Source: CG1-02-35-72 sp964564475
GTDB taxonomy: Bacteria; Bacteroidota; Bacteroidia; Flavobacteriales; Flavobacteriaceae
Assembly (NCBI GenBank): GCA_964564475.1
Contig: CAZMBM010000089.1
Coordinates: 1-8,769 of the forward strand
DNA length: 8,769 nt
Reading direction: 5' to 3'
Shown: piece after piece, positions 1 through 4,950 of the stretch
Layout of the letters: each line of letters begins with the position of its first letter
Position numbering within the stretch: the stretch's first letter is position 1
The notes under the pieces: model-generated
What the model was told of the DNA's origin: nothing
Seen by the model: the letters and a program-made list of their open reading frames with translations, nothing else
Databases searched by the model: none
Translations under genes and position numbers: made by a program

Positions 1-13
1 GTAAATAAAGTAG

Positions 14-21
14 TAATATTG
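14..21 (+). promoter_or_regulatory. possible -7 element of the tRNA-CAT gene
   Basis: TAATATTG matches the Bacteroidota -7 consensus TAnnTTTG at all but one defined position. It sits 12 bases before the mature tRNA 5' end, so transcription would begin only a few bases upstream of the tRNA. The -33 region lies at or beyond the window edge and cannot be judged. Confidence 0.3.
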
Positions 22-33
22 CACCCTCATTTA

Positions 34-107
34 GGTCCCATAGCTCAGTTGGTTAGAGCACCTGACTCATAATCAGGGGGTCCAAGGTTCGAGCCCTTGT
101 GGGACCA
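34..107 (+). tRNA. tRNA with CAT anticodon, elongator Met or Ile2 type
   Basis: A complete cloverleaf can be drawn. The acceptor stem GGTCCCA (34-40) pairs with TGGGACC (100-106), with discriminator A107. The D-arm has GCTC/GAGC. The anticodon stem CCTGA/TCAGG encloses the loop CTCATAA with anticodon CAT at 68-70. The T-arm is CAAGG/CCTTG with loop TTCGAGC. CCA is not encoded (ACAA follows), so it must be added by CCA-adding enzyme. It is not the initiator: position 1 pairs normally (G-C) and the anticodon stem lacks the three G-C pairs typical of tRNA-fMet. Elongator Met versus lysidine-modified Ile2 is open; the C-G pairs at acceptor positions 4 and 5 resemble features TilS recognises in Ile2. 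An isotype-specific covariance model would decide. Confidence 0.93.
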
Positions 108-130
108 CAATAATTTCCTATAATTTTAAT

Positions 131-180
131 GGGCGAGCCCCGAAGCCTCGTGGTATTCCGAGAGAGAAGCTATTCAGGGG
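131..180. other. GC-rich structured island, possible dispersed repeat or terminator
   Basis: About 31 of these 50 bases are G or C, in a spacer that is otherwise very AT-rich. It begins with GGGCGAGCCC, itself a small inverted repeat. CCCC at 138-141 can pair with GGGG at 177-180. Inside, AGC/GCT (144-146 with 169-171) and CTCG/CGAG (147-150 with 159-162) can pair. TCTTTT follows directly, so it could act as a terminator for the upstream tRNA. The composition contrast suggests an inserted repeat element instead. I infer this from composition and pairing only; no second copy occurs in the window. Confidence 0.4.
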
Positions 181-230
181 TCTTTTATAAGTCACTTTTT
201 TCTTTGCTGATTTTTTAAATAGAATAAGAA

Positions 231-254
231 TGTTTTTACGTTTTGTTTTTACGT
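231..254. repeat. two direct copies of an 11-base motif
   Basis: TGTTTTTACGT occurs at 231-241 and again, identically, at 244-254, a period of 13 bases. It lies about 240 bases upstream of the small secreted-protein gene. Within the rest of the gap (181-428) I see only AT-rich sequence and a weak 5-bp hairpin (AAGAC/GTCTT, 314-318 with 325-329). I see no gene, RNA or attachment site there. The repeat could be a regulator-binding site or chance in low-complexity DNA. Confidence 0.45.
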
Positions 255-428
255 CTAACATCGAGAGTTACATACTTAGTTACTTTATTTAAACAGAGGT
301 TAATAGGTTAAAAAAGACCACTTTGTCTTAAAATATATTTAAATTCTAAAAAAAAATCTTTTATGTAGGGTTTTATTCAACGAGATTGTTATTAATTTGA
401 GCCCAATAGTTAAATTAAACTAACAAGC

Positions 429-458
429 TTGTAATTGGTCTAAATAGTATTACTTTTG
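429..458 (+). promoter_or_regulatory. Bacteroidota-type promoter of the PID-CTERM mini-protein gene
   Basis: TTG at 429-431 (within CTTG) is followed after 19 bases by TACTTTTG at 451-458, a perfect match to the -7 consensus TAnnTTTG. A start site about seven bases further on would give a leader of roughly 30 bases before the ATG at 494. This is the best-formed promoter in the window. Confidence 0.55.
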
Positions 459-493
459 TAAGGTGTTCAGACACACAGAAATTATATAATTTA

Positions 494-676
494 ATGTCAA
501 AAATCACAAGTAAAAAAATGCTTTTTCTACTTGCGGTGATGTTAACTGCCACTATGTTTGGTCAGTTTATACCCCCTCCGCCTCCGCCTCCCCCTCCAGG
601 GTTACCTGTAGATGGCGGTATTGTTATACTGGCACTGATAGGAGCTATTTATGGTGTTAAAAAATTGAGAAAATAA
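494..676 (+). CDS. PID-CTERM-type poly-proline mini-protein (60 aa)
   Basis: This is a very small exported protein in three parts. Residues 1-23 form a signal peptide: lysine-rich N-region, hydrophobic core MLFLLAVML, and likely cleavage near FG/Q at 23-24. Residues 27-35 are nine consecutive prolines. Residues 36-60 resemble the PID-CTERM sorting signal of Bacteroidota: PVDGG (38-42) in place of PIDGG, a hydrophobic segment (about 43-54), and the basic tail KKLRK. Such tripartite C-termini are thought to direct processing or sorting at the membrane, but the role of these mini-proteins is unknown. If both ends were removed, little more than a proline-rich peptide would remain. Translating nine prolines should need EF-P. 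There is no Shine-Dalgarno sequence. The stop lies only three bases from the stop of the convergent riboflavin synthase gene, with no terminator between. Confidence 0.8.
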   Translation: MSKITSKKMLFLLAVMLTATMFGQFIPPPPPPPPPGLPVDGGIVILALIGAIYGVKKLRK

Positions 677-679
677 ATT

Positions 680-1267
680 TTAGGGATTCAGTAGTCTAGC
701 CACGTATTTTCCAATAACATCAAACTCTAAATTAACCACACTGCCTTTTATAATTGTTTTGAAGTTTGTGTTTTCAAAAGTATAAGGAATAATGGCTACG
801 CTAAAACTGTTTTTTTGAGAGTTAACAACGGTTAAACTCACACCATTTACAGTTATAGAGCCTTTTTCTATGGTGATGTTATTTTGTTTTGTATCGTAAT
901 GAAAAGTAAAGAGCCAACTGCCATTTTGGTTTTCTACCTGTGTGCACACAGCTGTTTGGTCAACATGTCCTTGCACAATATGACCATCGAGGCGCTCTCC
1001 TAATTTCATGGCGCGTTCTAAATTGACGAAGTCACCTATCTTAAGATGTTTTAAACTGCTTTTTTCCAATGTTTCTTTTACAGCTGTAACGGTATAAGTA
1101 GTGTCATCAACAAGCTCTACAACTGTAAGACAAACACCATTATGCGCTAAGCTTTGGTCTATTTTTAACGCTTTGGTAAGAGTGCTTTTTACACTAATAC
1201 GGAGGTTTGTATTATCGGTTTTTAAAGCCGATACAAGACCTAATTCTTCTATAATTCCTGTAAACAT
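680..1267 (-). CDS. ribE: riboflavin synthase, alpha chain
   Basis: It catalyses the dismutation of two 6,7-dimethyl-8-ribityllumazine molecules to riboflavin and 5-amino-6-ribitylaminouracil, the last step of riboflavin synthesis, in the cytoplasm as a homotrimer. The 195 residues contain two lumazine-binding barrels, roughly 1-90 and 97-190. Hallmarks are the MFTGIIEELG start, NGVCLTV (43-49), the linker NLERAMKLGERLDGHIVQGH (82-101), the second-copy motif GSITVNGVSLTV (136-147), and DVIGKYVAR near the end (183-191). Length is usual for the family. The ATG is fixed by the conserved MFTG N-terminus, which takes part in the active site. The gene is divergent from pdxA, 61 bases apart. No FMN riboswitch is visible in that short leader. 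No other rib gene is in the window. Confidence 0.97.
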   Translation of the reverse strand: MFTGIIEELGLVSALKTDNTNLRISVKSTLTKALKIDQSLAHNGVCLTVVELVDDTTYTVTAVKETLEKSSLKHLKIGDFVNLERAMKLGERLDGHIVQGHVDQTAVCTQVENQNGSWLFTFHYDTKQNNITIEKGSITVNGVSLTVVNSQKNSFSVAIIPYTFENTNFKTIIKGSVVNLEFDVIGKYVARLLNP

Positions 1268-1285
1268 AGTGTCAATATTATTGAT

Positions 1286-1293
1286 TACTTTTG
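1286..1293 (+). promoter_or_regulatory. -7 element of pdxA
   Basis: TACTTTTG is a perfect TAnnTTTG match and is identical to the element ahead of the PID-CTERM gene. It would start transcription near 1300, giving a leader of about 29 bases before pdxA. Its -33 region falls on the first codons of ribE, where I see no clear TTG, so the promoter is only half supported. Confidence 0.45.
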
Positions 1294-1299
1294 CGTGTT

Positions 1300-1307
1300 C
1301 AAAGTTA
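1300..1307 (-). promoter_or_regulatory. -7 element of ribE
   Basis: On the minus strand this reads TAACTTTG, a perfect TAnnTTTG match. It is placed to start transcription near 1294, about 27 bases before the ribE ATG at 1267. Its -33 region would overlap the start codon of pdxA and has no convincing TTG. It interlocks with the pdxA element at 1286-1293. Confidence 0.4.
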
Positions 1308-1328
1308 CTAATTTATAACAGTGATTAA

Positions 1329-2354
1329 ATGAAAAAAGAACATAAAATACGTTTAGGGATTTCTATAGGAGATGTTAACGGGATAGGTATAGAAGTAATA
1401 CTTAAAACCTTTGAAGACCAACGTATGCTCGATTTTTGTACCCCTATAATTTTTGGATCAACTAAGACACTGTCTTACCACAAAAATGCTCTACATTTAA
1501 AAAACCCCATTCAAGGGGTGTCAAATATTAAAAATCCGGTGCCAAACCGAATCAATTTGTTAAATATTTGGCAAGAAGCCGTAGAAATTAAACTGGGACA
1601 GGTTTCAGAAAAAGTAGGGAAGTATGCCTTTTTATCACTTCAAAAAGCTACAGAAGCTTTAAAGAATAACGACATAGATGTTTTGGTAACAGCGCCTATT
1701 AACAAATACACCATCCAGTCAGACAATTTTAAATTTAAAGGCCACACAGAGTATTTAGAATCACAACTAGAAGGAGAGAGTTTAATGATTTTAATGGATG
1801 ATGATTTGCGGATGGGATTATTAACAACCCATATACCACTAAAAGATGTGGCCGAATGTATTACGCCCGAATTAATAGAGAAAAAAGTTTCGATTTTAAA
1901 TCGAAGTTTAAAACAAGATTTTGGTATAGAAAAACCCAAAATAGCCGTTTTGAGTTTAAATCCGCATAGCGGAGACAATGGTCTCATTGGCGATGAAGAA
2001 AAAGAAATTATAATTCCAACATTAGAGAAAATACAAGAACAGGGTATTTTGGCTTATGGTCCTTATGCTGTTGACAGTTTTTTCGGGAATGAAACCTATA
2101 AAAAATTCGATGCTGTTTTAGCTATGTACCACGACCAAGGTTTGGCACCGTTTAAAGCATTGAGCTTTGGCAAAGGTGTAAACTTTACAGCAGGTTTGTC
2201 TAAAATCAGAACCTCGCCCGACCACGGTACCGCTTTTGATATAGCAGGCAAAGGTTGTGCTGATTTTAAGTCGTTTAGACAAGCTGTTTTTAGTGCCATA
2301 GATATTTTTAGAGCACGCAAAAATTATTTAGAATTAAAAGAAAACGCCCTTTAA
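1329..2354 (+). CDS. pdxA: 4-hydroxythreonine-4-phosphate dehydrogenase
   Basis: It oxidises 4-phosphohydroxy-L-threonine with NAD(P)+; decarboxylation of the product gives the amino-ketone that PdxJ uses to make pyridoxine 5'-phosphate. It is a cytoplasmic, metal-dependent homodimer. In the 341 residues I can see GDVNGIGIE (14-22), TAPINK (121-126), the substrate-binding GHTEYL (138-143), and three probable metal-ligand histidines. These are H168 in TTHIPL, H213 in LNPHSGDNG and H268 in YHDQG. The C-terminal SPDHGTAFDIAGKG (296-309) closes the site. The family motif usually reads GDPxGIG; V16 in place of proline is, as I recall, common in Bacteroidota. The ATG at 1329 is preceded at once by an in-frame TAA (1326-1328), so no upstream start exists. 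A possible weak terminator follows before the DUF177 gene. Confidence 0.97.
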   Translation: MKKEHKIRLGISIGDVNGIGIEVILKTFEDQRMLDFCTPIIFGSTKTLSYHKNALHLKNPIQGVSNIKNPVPNRINLLNIWQEAVEIKLGQVSEKVGKYAFLSLQKATEALKNNDIDVLVTAPINKYTIQSDNFKFKGHTEYLESQLEGESLMILMDDDLRMGLLTTHIPLKDVAECITPELIEKKVSILNRSLKQDFGIEKPKIAVLSLNPHSGDNGLIGDEEKEIIIPTLEKIQEQGILAYGPYAVDSFFGNETYKKFDAVLAMYHDQGLAPFKALSFGKGVNFTAGLSKIRTSPDHGTAFDIAGKGCADFKSFRQAVFSAIDIFRARKNYLELKENAL

Positions 2355-2357
2355 GTA

Positions 2358-2385
2358 TAACAGTTACAAAAGCTGTTAATTTTTA
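2358..2385 (+). terminator. possible weak intrinsic terminator after pdxA
   Basis: TAACAG (2358-2363) and CTGTTA (2373-2378) form a 6-bp stem with a 9-base loop, followed by ATTTTT. The stem has only two G-C pairs, so termination may be partial. It begins four bases after the pdxA stop codon. Confidence 0.4.
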
Positions 2386-2419
2386 TAAATAAAGGATTAT
2401 AGTTTTACGTATAATTTTA

Positions 2420-2427
2420 TATCTTTG
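2420..2427 (+). promoter_or_regulatory. -7 element of the DUF177-rpmF transcript
   Basis: TATCTTTG is a perfect TAnnTTTG match, followed by CAC. Transcription would start near 2434. That leaves a leader of about 14 bases to the ATG at 2448 but only about 8 to the GTG at 2442, which is one reason for preferring the ATG. I see no clear TTG at -33. Confidence 0.5.
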
Positions 2428-2447
2428 CACGCTCGAATTGAGTGTTT

Positions 2448-2996
2448 ATGAAACGATTGAAGAAAGGTTTTGTAATATCTTTTACAGGATTAAAAATAGG
2501 TAAGCACCGGTTCAAATACCAAATAGGTAAGACGTTCTTTGACGCTTTTAAATATGACGATTTTTTAGATTCGGATGTTCAAGTGATTTTAGATTTTGAA
2601 AAAACAGAAAGATTATTTGAATTATCATTTAAAGCAAGTGGCTGTATAACAGTTGCTTGTGATTTAACAAACGAAATATATGACGCCCCTGTAAACTCAA
2701 GTTTAGAATTGGTGGTTAAATTTGGTGACACTTTTAGTAACGAAAATGAATCCATTTTAGTTTTACCACACGGCGCCTACGAGTTTGATATTTCGCAGTA
2801 CATATACGAAATGTTGGTCTTAGCTATGCCGGTAAAAAGAGTTCATCCGGGTATTGCAAAAGGCACTTTAAAATCAGATATATTACAAAAGTTAAAAGAA
2901 TTAGCCCCTAAACAAAATTGGGCTAAGAAAAAAGACAACGATGACATAGACCCAAGATGGGCTAAGTTAAAAACATTAAGAACAGAAAAAAAATAA
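2448..2996 (+). CDS. DUF177 / YceD family protein
   Basis: This is the DUF177 (YceD) protein usually encoded just before rpmF; bacterial and plastid relatives are tied to 23S rRNA accumulation or large-subunit assembly. It is predicted to be a soluble cytoplasmic protein of 182 residues. Family features are the N-terminal GLKIGKHRFKYQI stretch, the core SGCITVACDL with two cysteines (66 and 71), YIYEMLVLAMPVKRVHP in the second half (118-134), and DPRWAKLKTL close to the C-terminus (168-177). A GTG at 2442 in the same frame would add two residues. I prefer ATG because relatives start at this position, as I recall, and because of the promoter spacing. Tandem TAA stops end it, and rpmF starts four bases later, so the two are co-transcribed and probably coupled. 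Confidence 0.9.
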   Translation: MKRLKKGFVISFTGLKIGKHRFKYQIGKTFFDAFKYDDFLDSDVQVILDFEKTERLFELSFKASGCITVACDLTNEIYDAPVNSSLELVVKFGDTFSNENESILVLPHGAYEFDISQYIYEMLVLAMPVKRVHPGIAKGTLKSDILQKLKELAPKQNWAKKKDNDDIDPRWAKLKTLRTEKK

Positions 2997-3000
2997 TAAA

Positions 3001-3195
3001 ATGGCACATCCTAAAAGAAAAATCTCAAAAACAAGAAGAGATAAAAGACGTACACACTACAAAGCAAGCATGCCTCAAATTGCCGTCGATCCTACGACAG
3101 GCGAAGCACATTTGTATCACAGAGCCCATTGGCATGAAGGTAAATTATATTACCGCGGTCAAGTTATTATGGAGTCTGAAAATGCAACAGCTTAA
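3001..3195 (+). CDS. rpmF: 50S ribosomal protein L32
   Basis: Small basic large-subunit protein of 64 residues, the normal size. It starts MAHPKRKISKTRRDKRR, the diagnostic L32 N-terminus that threads into the subunit. The C-terminal half carries HLYHRAH and YYRGQVI, matching the usual H-x-x-C/Y-x-G-x-x-V pattern. The four cysteines of zinc-binding L32 proteins are absent, as in E. coli L32, so this copy should not need zinc. It follows the DUF177 gene after four bases and is followed by a strong terminator, so these two genes form a ribosome-supply unit, perhaps with some read-through to fabH. Confidence 0.97.
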   Translation: MAHPKRKISKTRRDKRRTHYKASMPQIAVDPTTGEAHLYHRAHWHEGKLYYRGQVIMESENATA

Positions 3196-3213
3196 GTTCT
3201 AAGCTAAAAAACT

Positions 3214-3241
3214 AAAAACTCTCAATTTTGAGGGTTTTTTT
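3214..3241 (+). terminator. intrinsic terminator after rpmF
   Basis: CTCTCAA and TTGAGGG (3219-3225 with 3228-3234, one G-U pair) form a stem with a very tight loop. An A-run (3214-3218) precedes it and seven T residues (3235-3241) follow. The A and T runs extend the stem and could make it work in both directions. It begins about 20 bases after the rpmF stop. Confidence 0.75.
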
Positions 3242-3244
3242 CTT

Positions 3245-3291
3245 GTTTTTAGCCTTTTTTGATTAAAAAAAGACATTTTTTAGCTAAAAAC
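3245..3291. repeat. nested inverted repeats between rpmF and fabH
   Basis: GTTTTTAGC (3245-3253) and GCTAAAAAC (3283-3291) are perfect 9-bp complements. Just inside, CTTTTTT (3254-3260) pairs with AAAAAAG (3266-3272) around GATTA, leaving a 10-base bulge on the 3' side. The left arm can pair instead with GCTAAAAA at 3203-3210, which would extend the rpmF terminator stem. Two alternative folds are therefore possible. This stretch, with the terminator, fills most of the 171-base gap. Confidence 0.5.
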
Positions 3292-3305
3292 CGAAATAAA
3301 ATTTA

Positions 3306-3313
3306 TTACTTTG
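3306..3313 (+). promoter_or_regulatory. possible -7 element of fabH
   Basis: TTACTTTG differs from TAnnTTTG at one base. It would start transcription near 3320, leaving a leader of about 47 bases. A separate promoter is expected because a terminator closes the rpmF transcript, but no TTG lies at the right distance upstream, so support is weak. Confidence 0.3.
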
Positions 3314-3366
3314 GCTTTCCATTTTTTATAGCAAAAAGGCCTTAAAATGCCTAAAAAAGATAAAAT

Positions 3367-4359
3367 ATGACCAAAATAACTGCAGCCATTACGGCAGTTG
3401 GCAAATACCTTCCAGACTTTGTGTTGTCTAACGCTTTATTAGAAACAATGGTAGAGACAAATGATGAATGGATTACGACACGAACAGGAATTAAAGAACG
3501 TCGTATTTTAAAAGGTAAAAATAAGGGAACCTCTTATATGGCCATCAAAGCCGCAAACGATTTAATAAAAAAGAAAAATCTCAACCCAAAAGAAATAGAG
3601 CTTGTCATTGTTGCTACGGCAACACCCGATATGCAAGCAGCTTCAACATCGGCTTATGTAGCGACACAAATTGGCGCTACAGATGCTTTTTCGTTCGATT
3701 TAATTGCCGCTTGTTCCAGTTTTCTATTTGCTATGACAACAGTGGCTAGTTATATAGAATCTGGGCGGTACAAAAAAATATTACTTATTGGTGCCGATAA
3801 AAACTCGTCTATGATAGATTATACAGACCGTACTACCTGTATAATTTTTGGCGATGGCGCCGGTGCTGTACTTTTTGAAGCTAACGAAGAAGGCTTAGGA
3901 CTGCAAGACGAATATTTAAGGAGCGATGGTAATGGACGCGAGTTTTTAAAAGTAGAAGCCGGAGGTTCGCAATTACCGGCCTCTGCAGAAACCATTGCCA
4001 ACAAACAGCATTATGTTCATCAAGATGGTAAGACGGTATTTAAGTTTGCGGTATCTAATATGGCCGATGTTTGCGGAAAAATACTCGAACGCAATAACTT
4101 AGATAAAGAAGATATCCAGTGGTTAGCGCCACATCAAGCCAACAAACGTATTATTGACGCGACAGCTAATCGTATGAAATTAGACCCAAACAAAGTGATG
4201 CATAATATCTATAAGTACGGTAACACCACTTCTGCAACACTACCATTACTGTTAAACGATTATGAATCAGAGCTCAAAAAAGGAGACAATATTATTTTCA
4301 CGGCATTCGGCGGTGGCTTTACTTGGGGCGCCACGCTTCTTAAATGGGCATATAATTAA
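3367..4359 (+). CDS. fabH: beta-ketoacyl-ACP synthase III
   Basis: It starts fatty acid synthesis by condensing an acyl-CoA primer with malonyl-ACP, in the cytoplasm as a thiolase-fold dimer. In Bacteroidota, branched primers such as isobutyryl- or isovaleryl-CoA are commonly used to make iso-fatty acids; the primer here cannot be read from sequence. The 330 residues match the usual length. The catalytic triad is visible: C116 in AACSSF, H256 in PHQANKRI and N286 in YGNTTSA. Also present are NDEWITTRTGIKERR (32-46), the FGDGAGAVL loop (161-169) and the terminal GGGFTWGA (315-322). The start fits the family N-terminus. It stands 22 bases before accB, and the two are probably co-transcribed, giving initiation and malonyl-CoA supply on one message. 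Confidence 0.97.
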   Translation: MTKITAAITAVGKYLPDFVLSNALLETMVETNDEWITTRTGIKERRILKGKNKGTSYMAIKAANDLIKKKNLNPKEIELVIVATATPDMQAASTSAYVATQIGATDAFSFDLIAACSSFLFAMTTVASYIESGRYKKILLIGADKNSSMIDYTDRTTCIIFGDGAGAVLFEANEEGLGLQDEYLRSDGNGREFLKVEAGGSQLPASAETIANKQHYVHQDGKTVFKFAVSNMADVCGKILERNNLDKEDIQWLAPHQANKRIIDATANRMKLDPNKVMHNIYKYGNTTSATLPLLLNDYESELKKGDNIIFTAFGGGFTWGATLLKWAYN

Positions 4360-4381
4360 AAACAATAAAACCTAATATATT

Positions 4382-4867
4382 ATGGATTTAAAGGAAATTC
4401 AAAACCTGATTAAATTTGTTGCCAAATCCGGCGCAAGTGAAGTAAAGTTAGAAATGGAAGATATTAAAATCACCATTAGAACAGTTGACGCAAAACATGG
4501 AAACGAAGCGCTTGTTCAGCAAGTGCCTATGGCTATGCAAATACCACAACAAGTGGTTGCACCTCAAGAAGCTGTTGCCACACCAACAACCCCTGTTGCC
4601 ACACCCGAACCCGTAGAAGATGATAAATATATTACAATAAAATCGCCCATTATAGGTACTTTTTATAGAAAACCATCTCCGGATAAACCGGCATTTGCAA
4701 ATGTTGGCGATACCGTTAGTGTTGGCGATACCGTATGTGTTATAGAAGCCATGAAACTCTTTAACGAGATAGAATCTGAAGTATCGGGTAAGATAGTTAA
4801 AATATTAGTTGAGGATGCCTCACCTGTAGAATTTGACCAACCTCTATTTTTGGTAGATCCTTCATAA
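4382..4867 (+). CDS. accB: acetyl-CoA carboxylase biotin carboxyl carrier protein
   Basis: BCCP carries the carboxyl group on biotin from AccC to the carboxyltransferase AccA-AccD. It has 161 residues in the usual three parts: an N-terminal segment (1-45) that contacts AccC, a proline/alanine/valine-rich flexible linker (about 48-78), and a C-terminal biotinyl domain (about 82-160). The biotin site is K125 in EAMKLFNEIE. The thumb typical of acetyl-CoA carboxylase BCCPs is present in PIIGTFYRKPSPDKPAF (89-105). A 15-base sequence is repeated exactly inside the biotinyl domain (see the repeat entry). It lies between fabH and accC; accA and accD are not in the window, as is usual in bacteria where they map elsewhere. 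Confidence 0.97.
   Translation: MDLKEIQNLIKFVAKSGASEVKLEMEDIKITIRTVDAKHGNEALVQQVPMAMQIPQQVVAPQEAVATPTTPVATPEPVEDDKYITIKSPIIGTFYRKPSPDKPAFANVGDTVSVGDTVCVIEAMKLFNEIESEVSGKIVKILVEDASPVEFDQPLFLVDPS
4702..4734 (+). repeat. exact 15-base tandem repeat within accB
   Basis: TGTTGGCGATACCGT occurs at 4702-4716 and 4720-4734, an 18-base period coding VGDTVS then VGDTVC. The protein family has a natural VGxxVxxGDTxC pattern here, so the amino acids are partly expected. The identical codon choice is less expected and may reflect a recent duplication or conversion. Confidence 0.7.
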
Positions 4868-4883
4868 AGTAAAATCCAATGTT

Positions 4884-4928
4884 CAAAAAACAAATCTCAA
4901 TAGATTTATATTGAGAATTTGCGTTTTG
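4884..4928. repeat. long imperfect palindrome between accB and accC
   Basis: TCTCAATA (4895-4902) and TATTGAGA (4909-4916) form an 8-bp stem around GATTTA. The pairing continues outward as CAAA/TTTG (4891-4894 with 4918-4921, past one bulged A) and CAAAA/TTTTG (4884-4888 with 4924-4928, past a 2-by-2 internal loop). That is about 17 bp in all. Weaker complementarity runs toward both ends of the gap (about 4871-4945). No T-run follows, so it is not a standard terminator. It resembles the palindromic intergenic repeats found in many flavobacterial genomes. It may stabilise or process the accB-accC message; this is inference. Confidence 0.6.
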
Positions 4929-4950
4929 TAAGTTGTAATTTGAAAAAGTT

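Noticed and set aside
34..107. tRNA as an integration site for a mobile element covering the following gap
   Set aside because: No integrase, no repeated tRNA 3' end downstream, and ordinary housekeeping genes follow.
129..218. A 29-codon open frame starting ATG at 129 and running through the GC-rich island
   Set aside because: It has no ribosome or promoter support, no recognisable domain and looks like a by-product of the island; structure or repeat explains it better.
1101..1328. 75-residue open frame antisense to the start of ribE
   Set aside because: It lies opposite a certain gene, its composition looks like a reversed-frame shadow, and it would use up the divergent promoter region.
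1268..1328. FMN riboswitch controlling riboflavin synthase
   Set aside because: The leader is about 30 bases at most, far too short for an FMN aptamer, and none of its conserved blocks is visible.
1640..1987. 115-residue minus-strand frame inside pdxA, with another at 2096-2320
   Set aside because: Both are fully antisense to conserved pdxA codons and show no domain.
2442..2447. GTG at 2442 as the start of the DUF177 gene
   Set aside because: It would leave only about eight bases from the predicted transcript start and adds two residues not typical of relatives; ATG at 2448 is preferred, though not proven.
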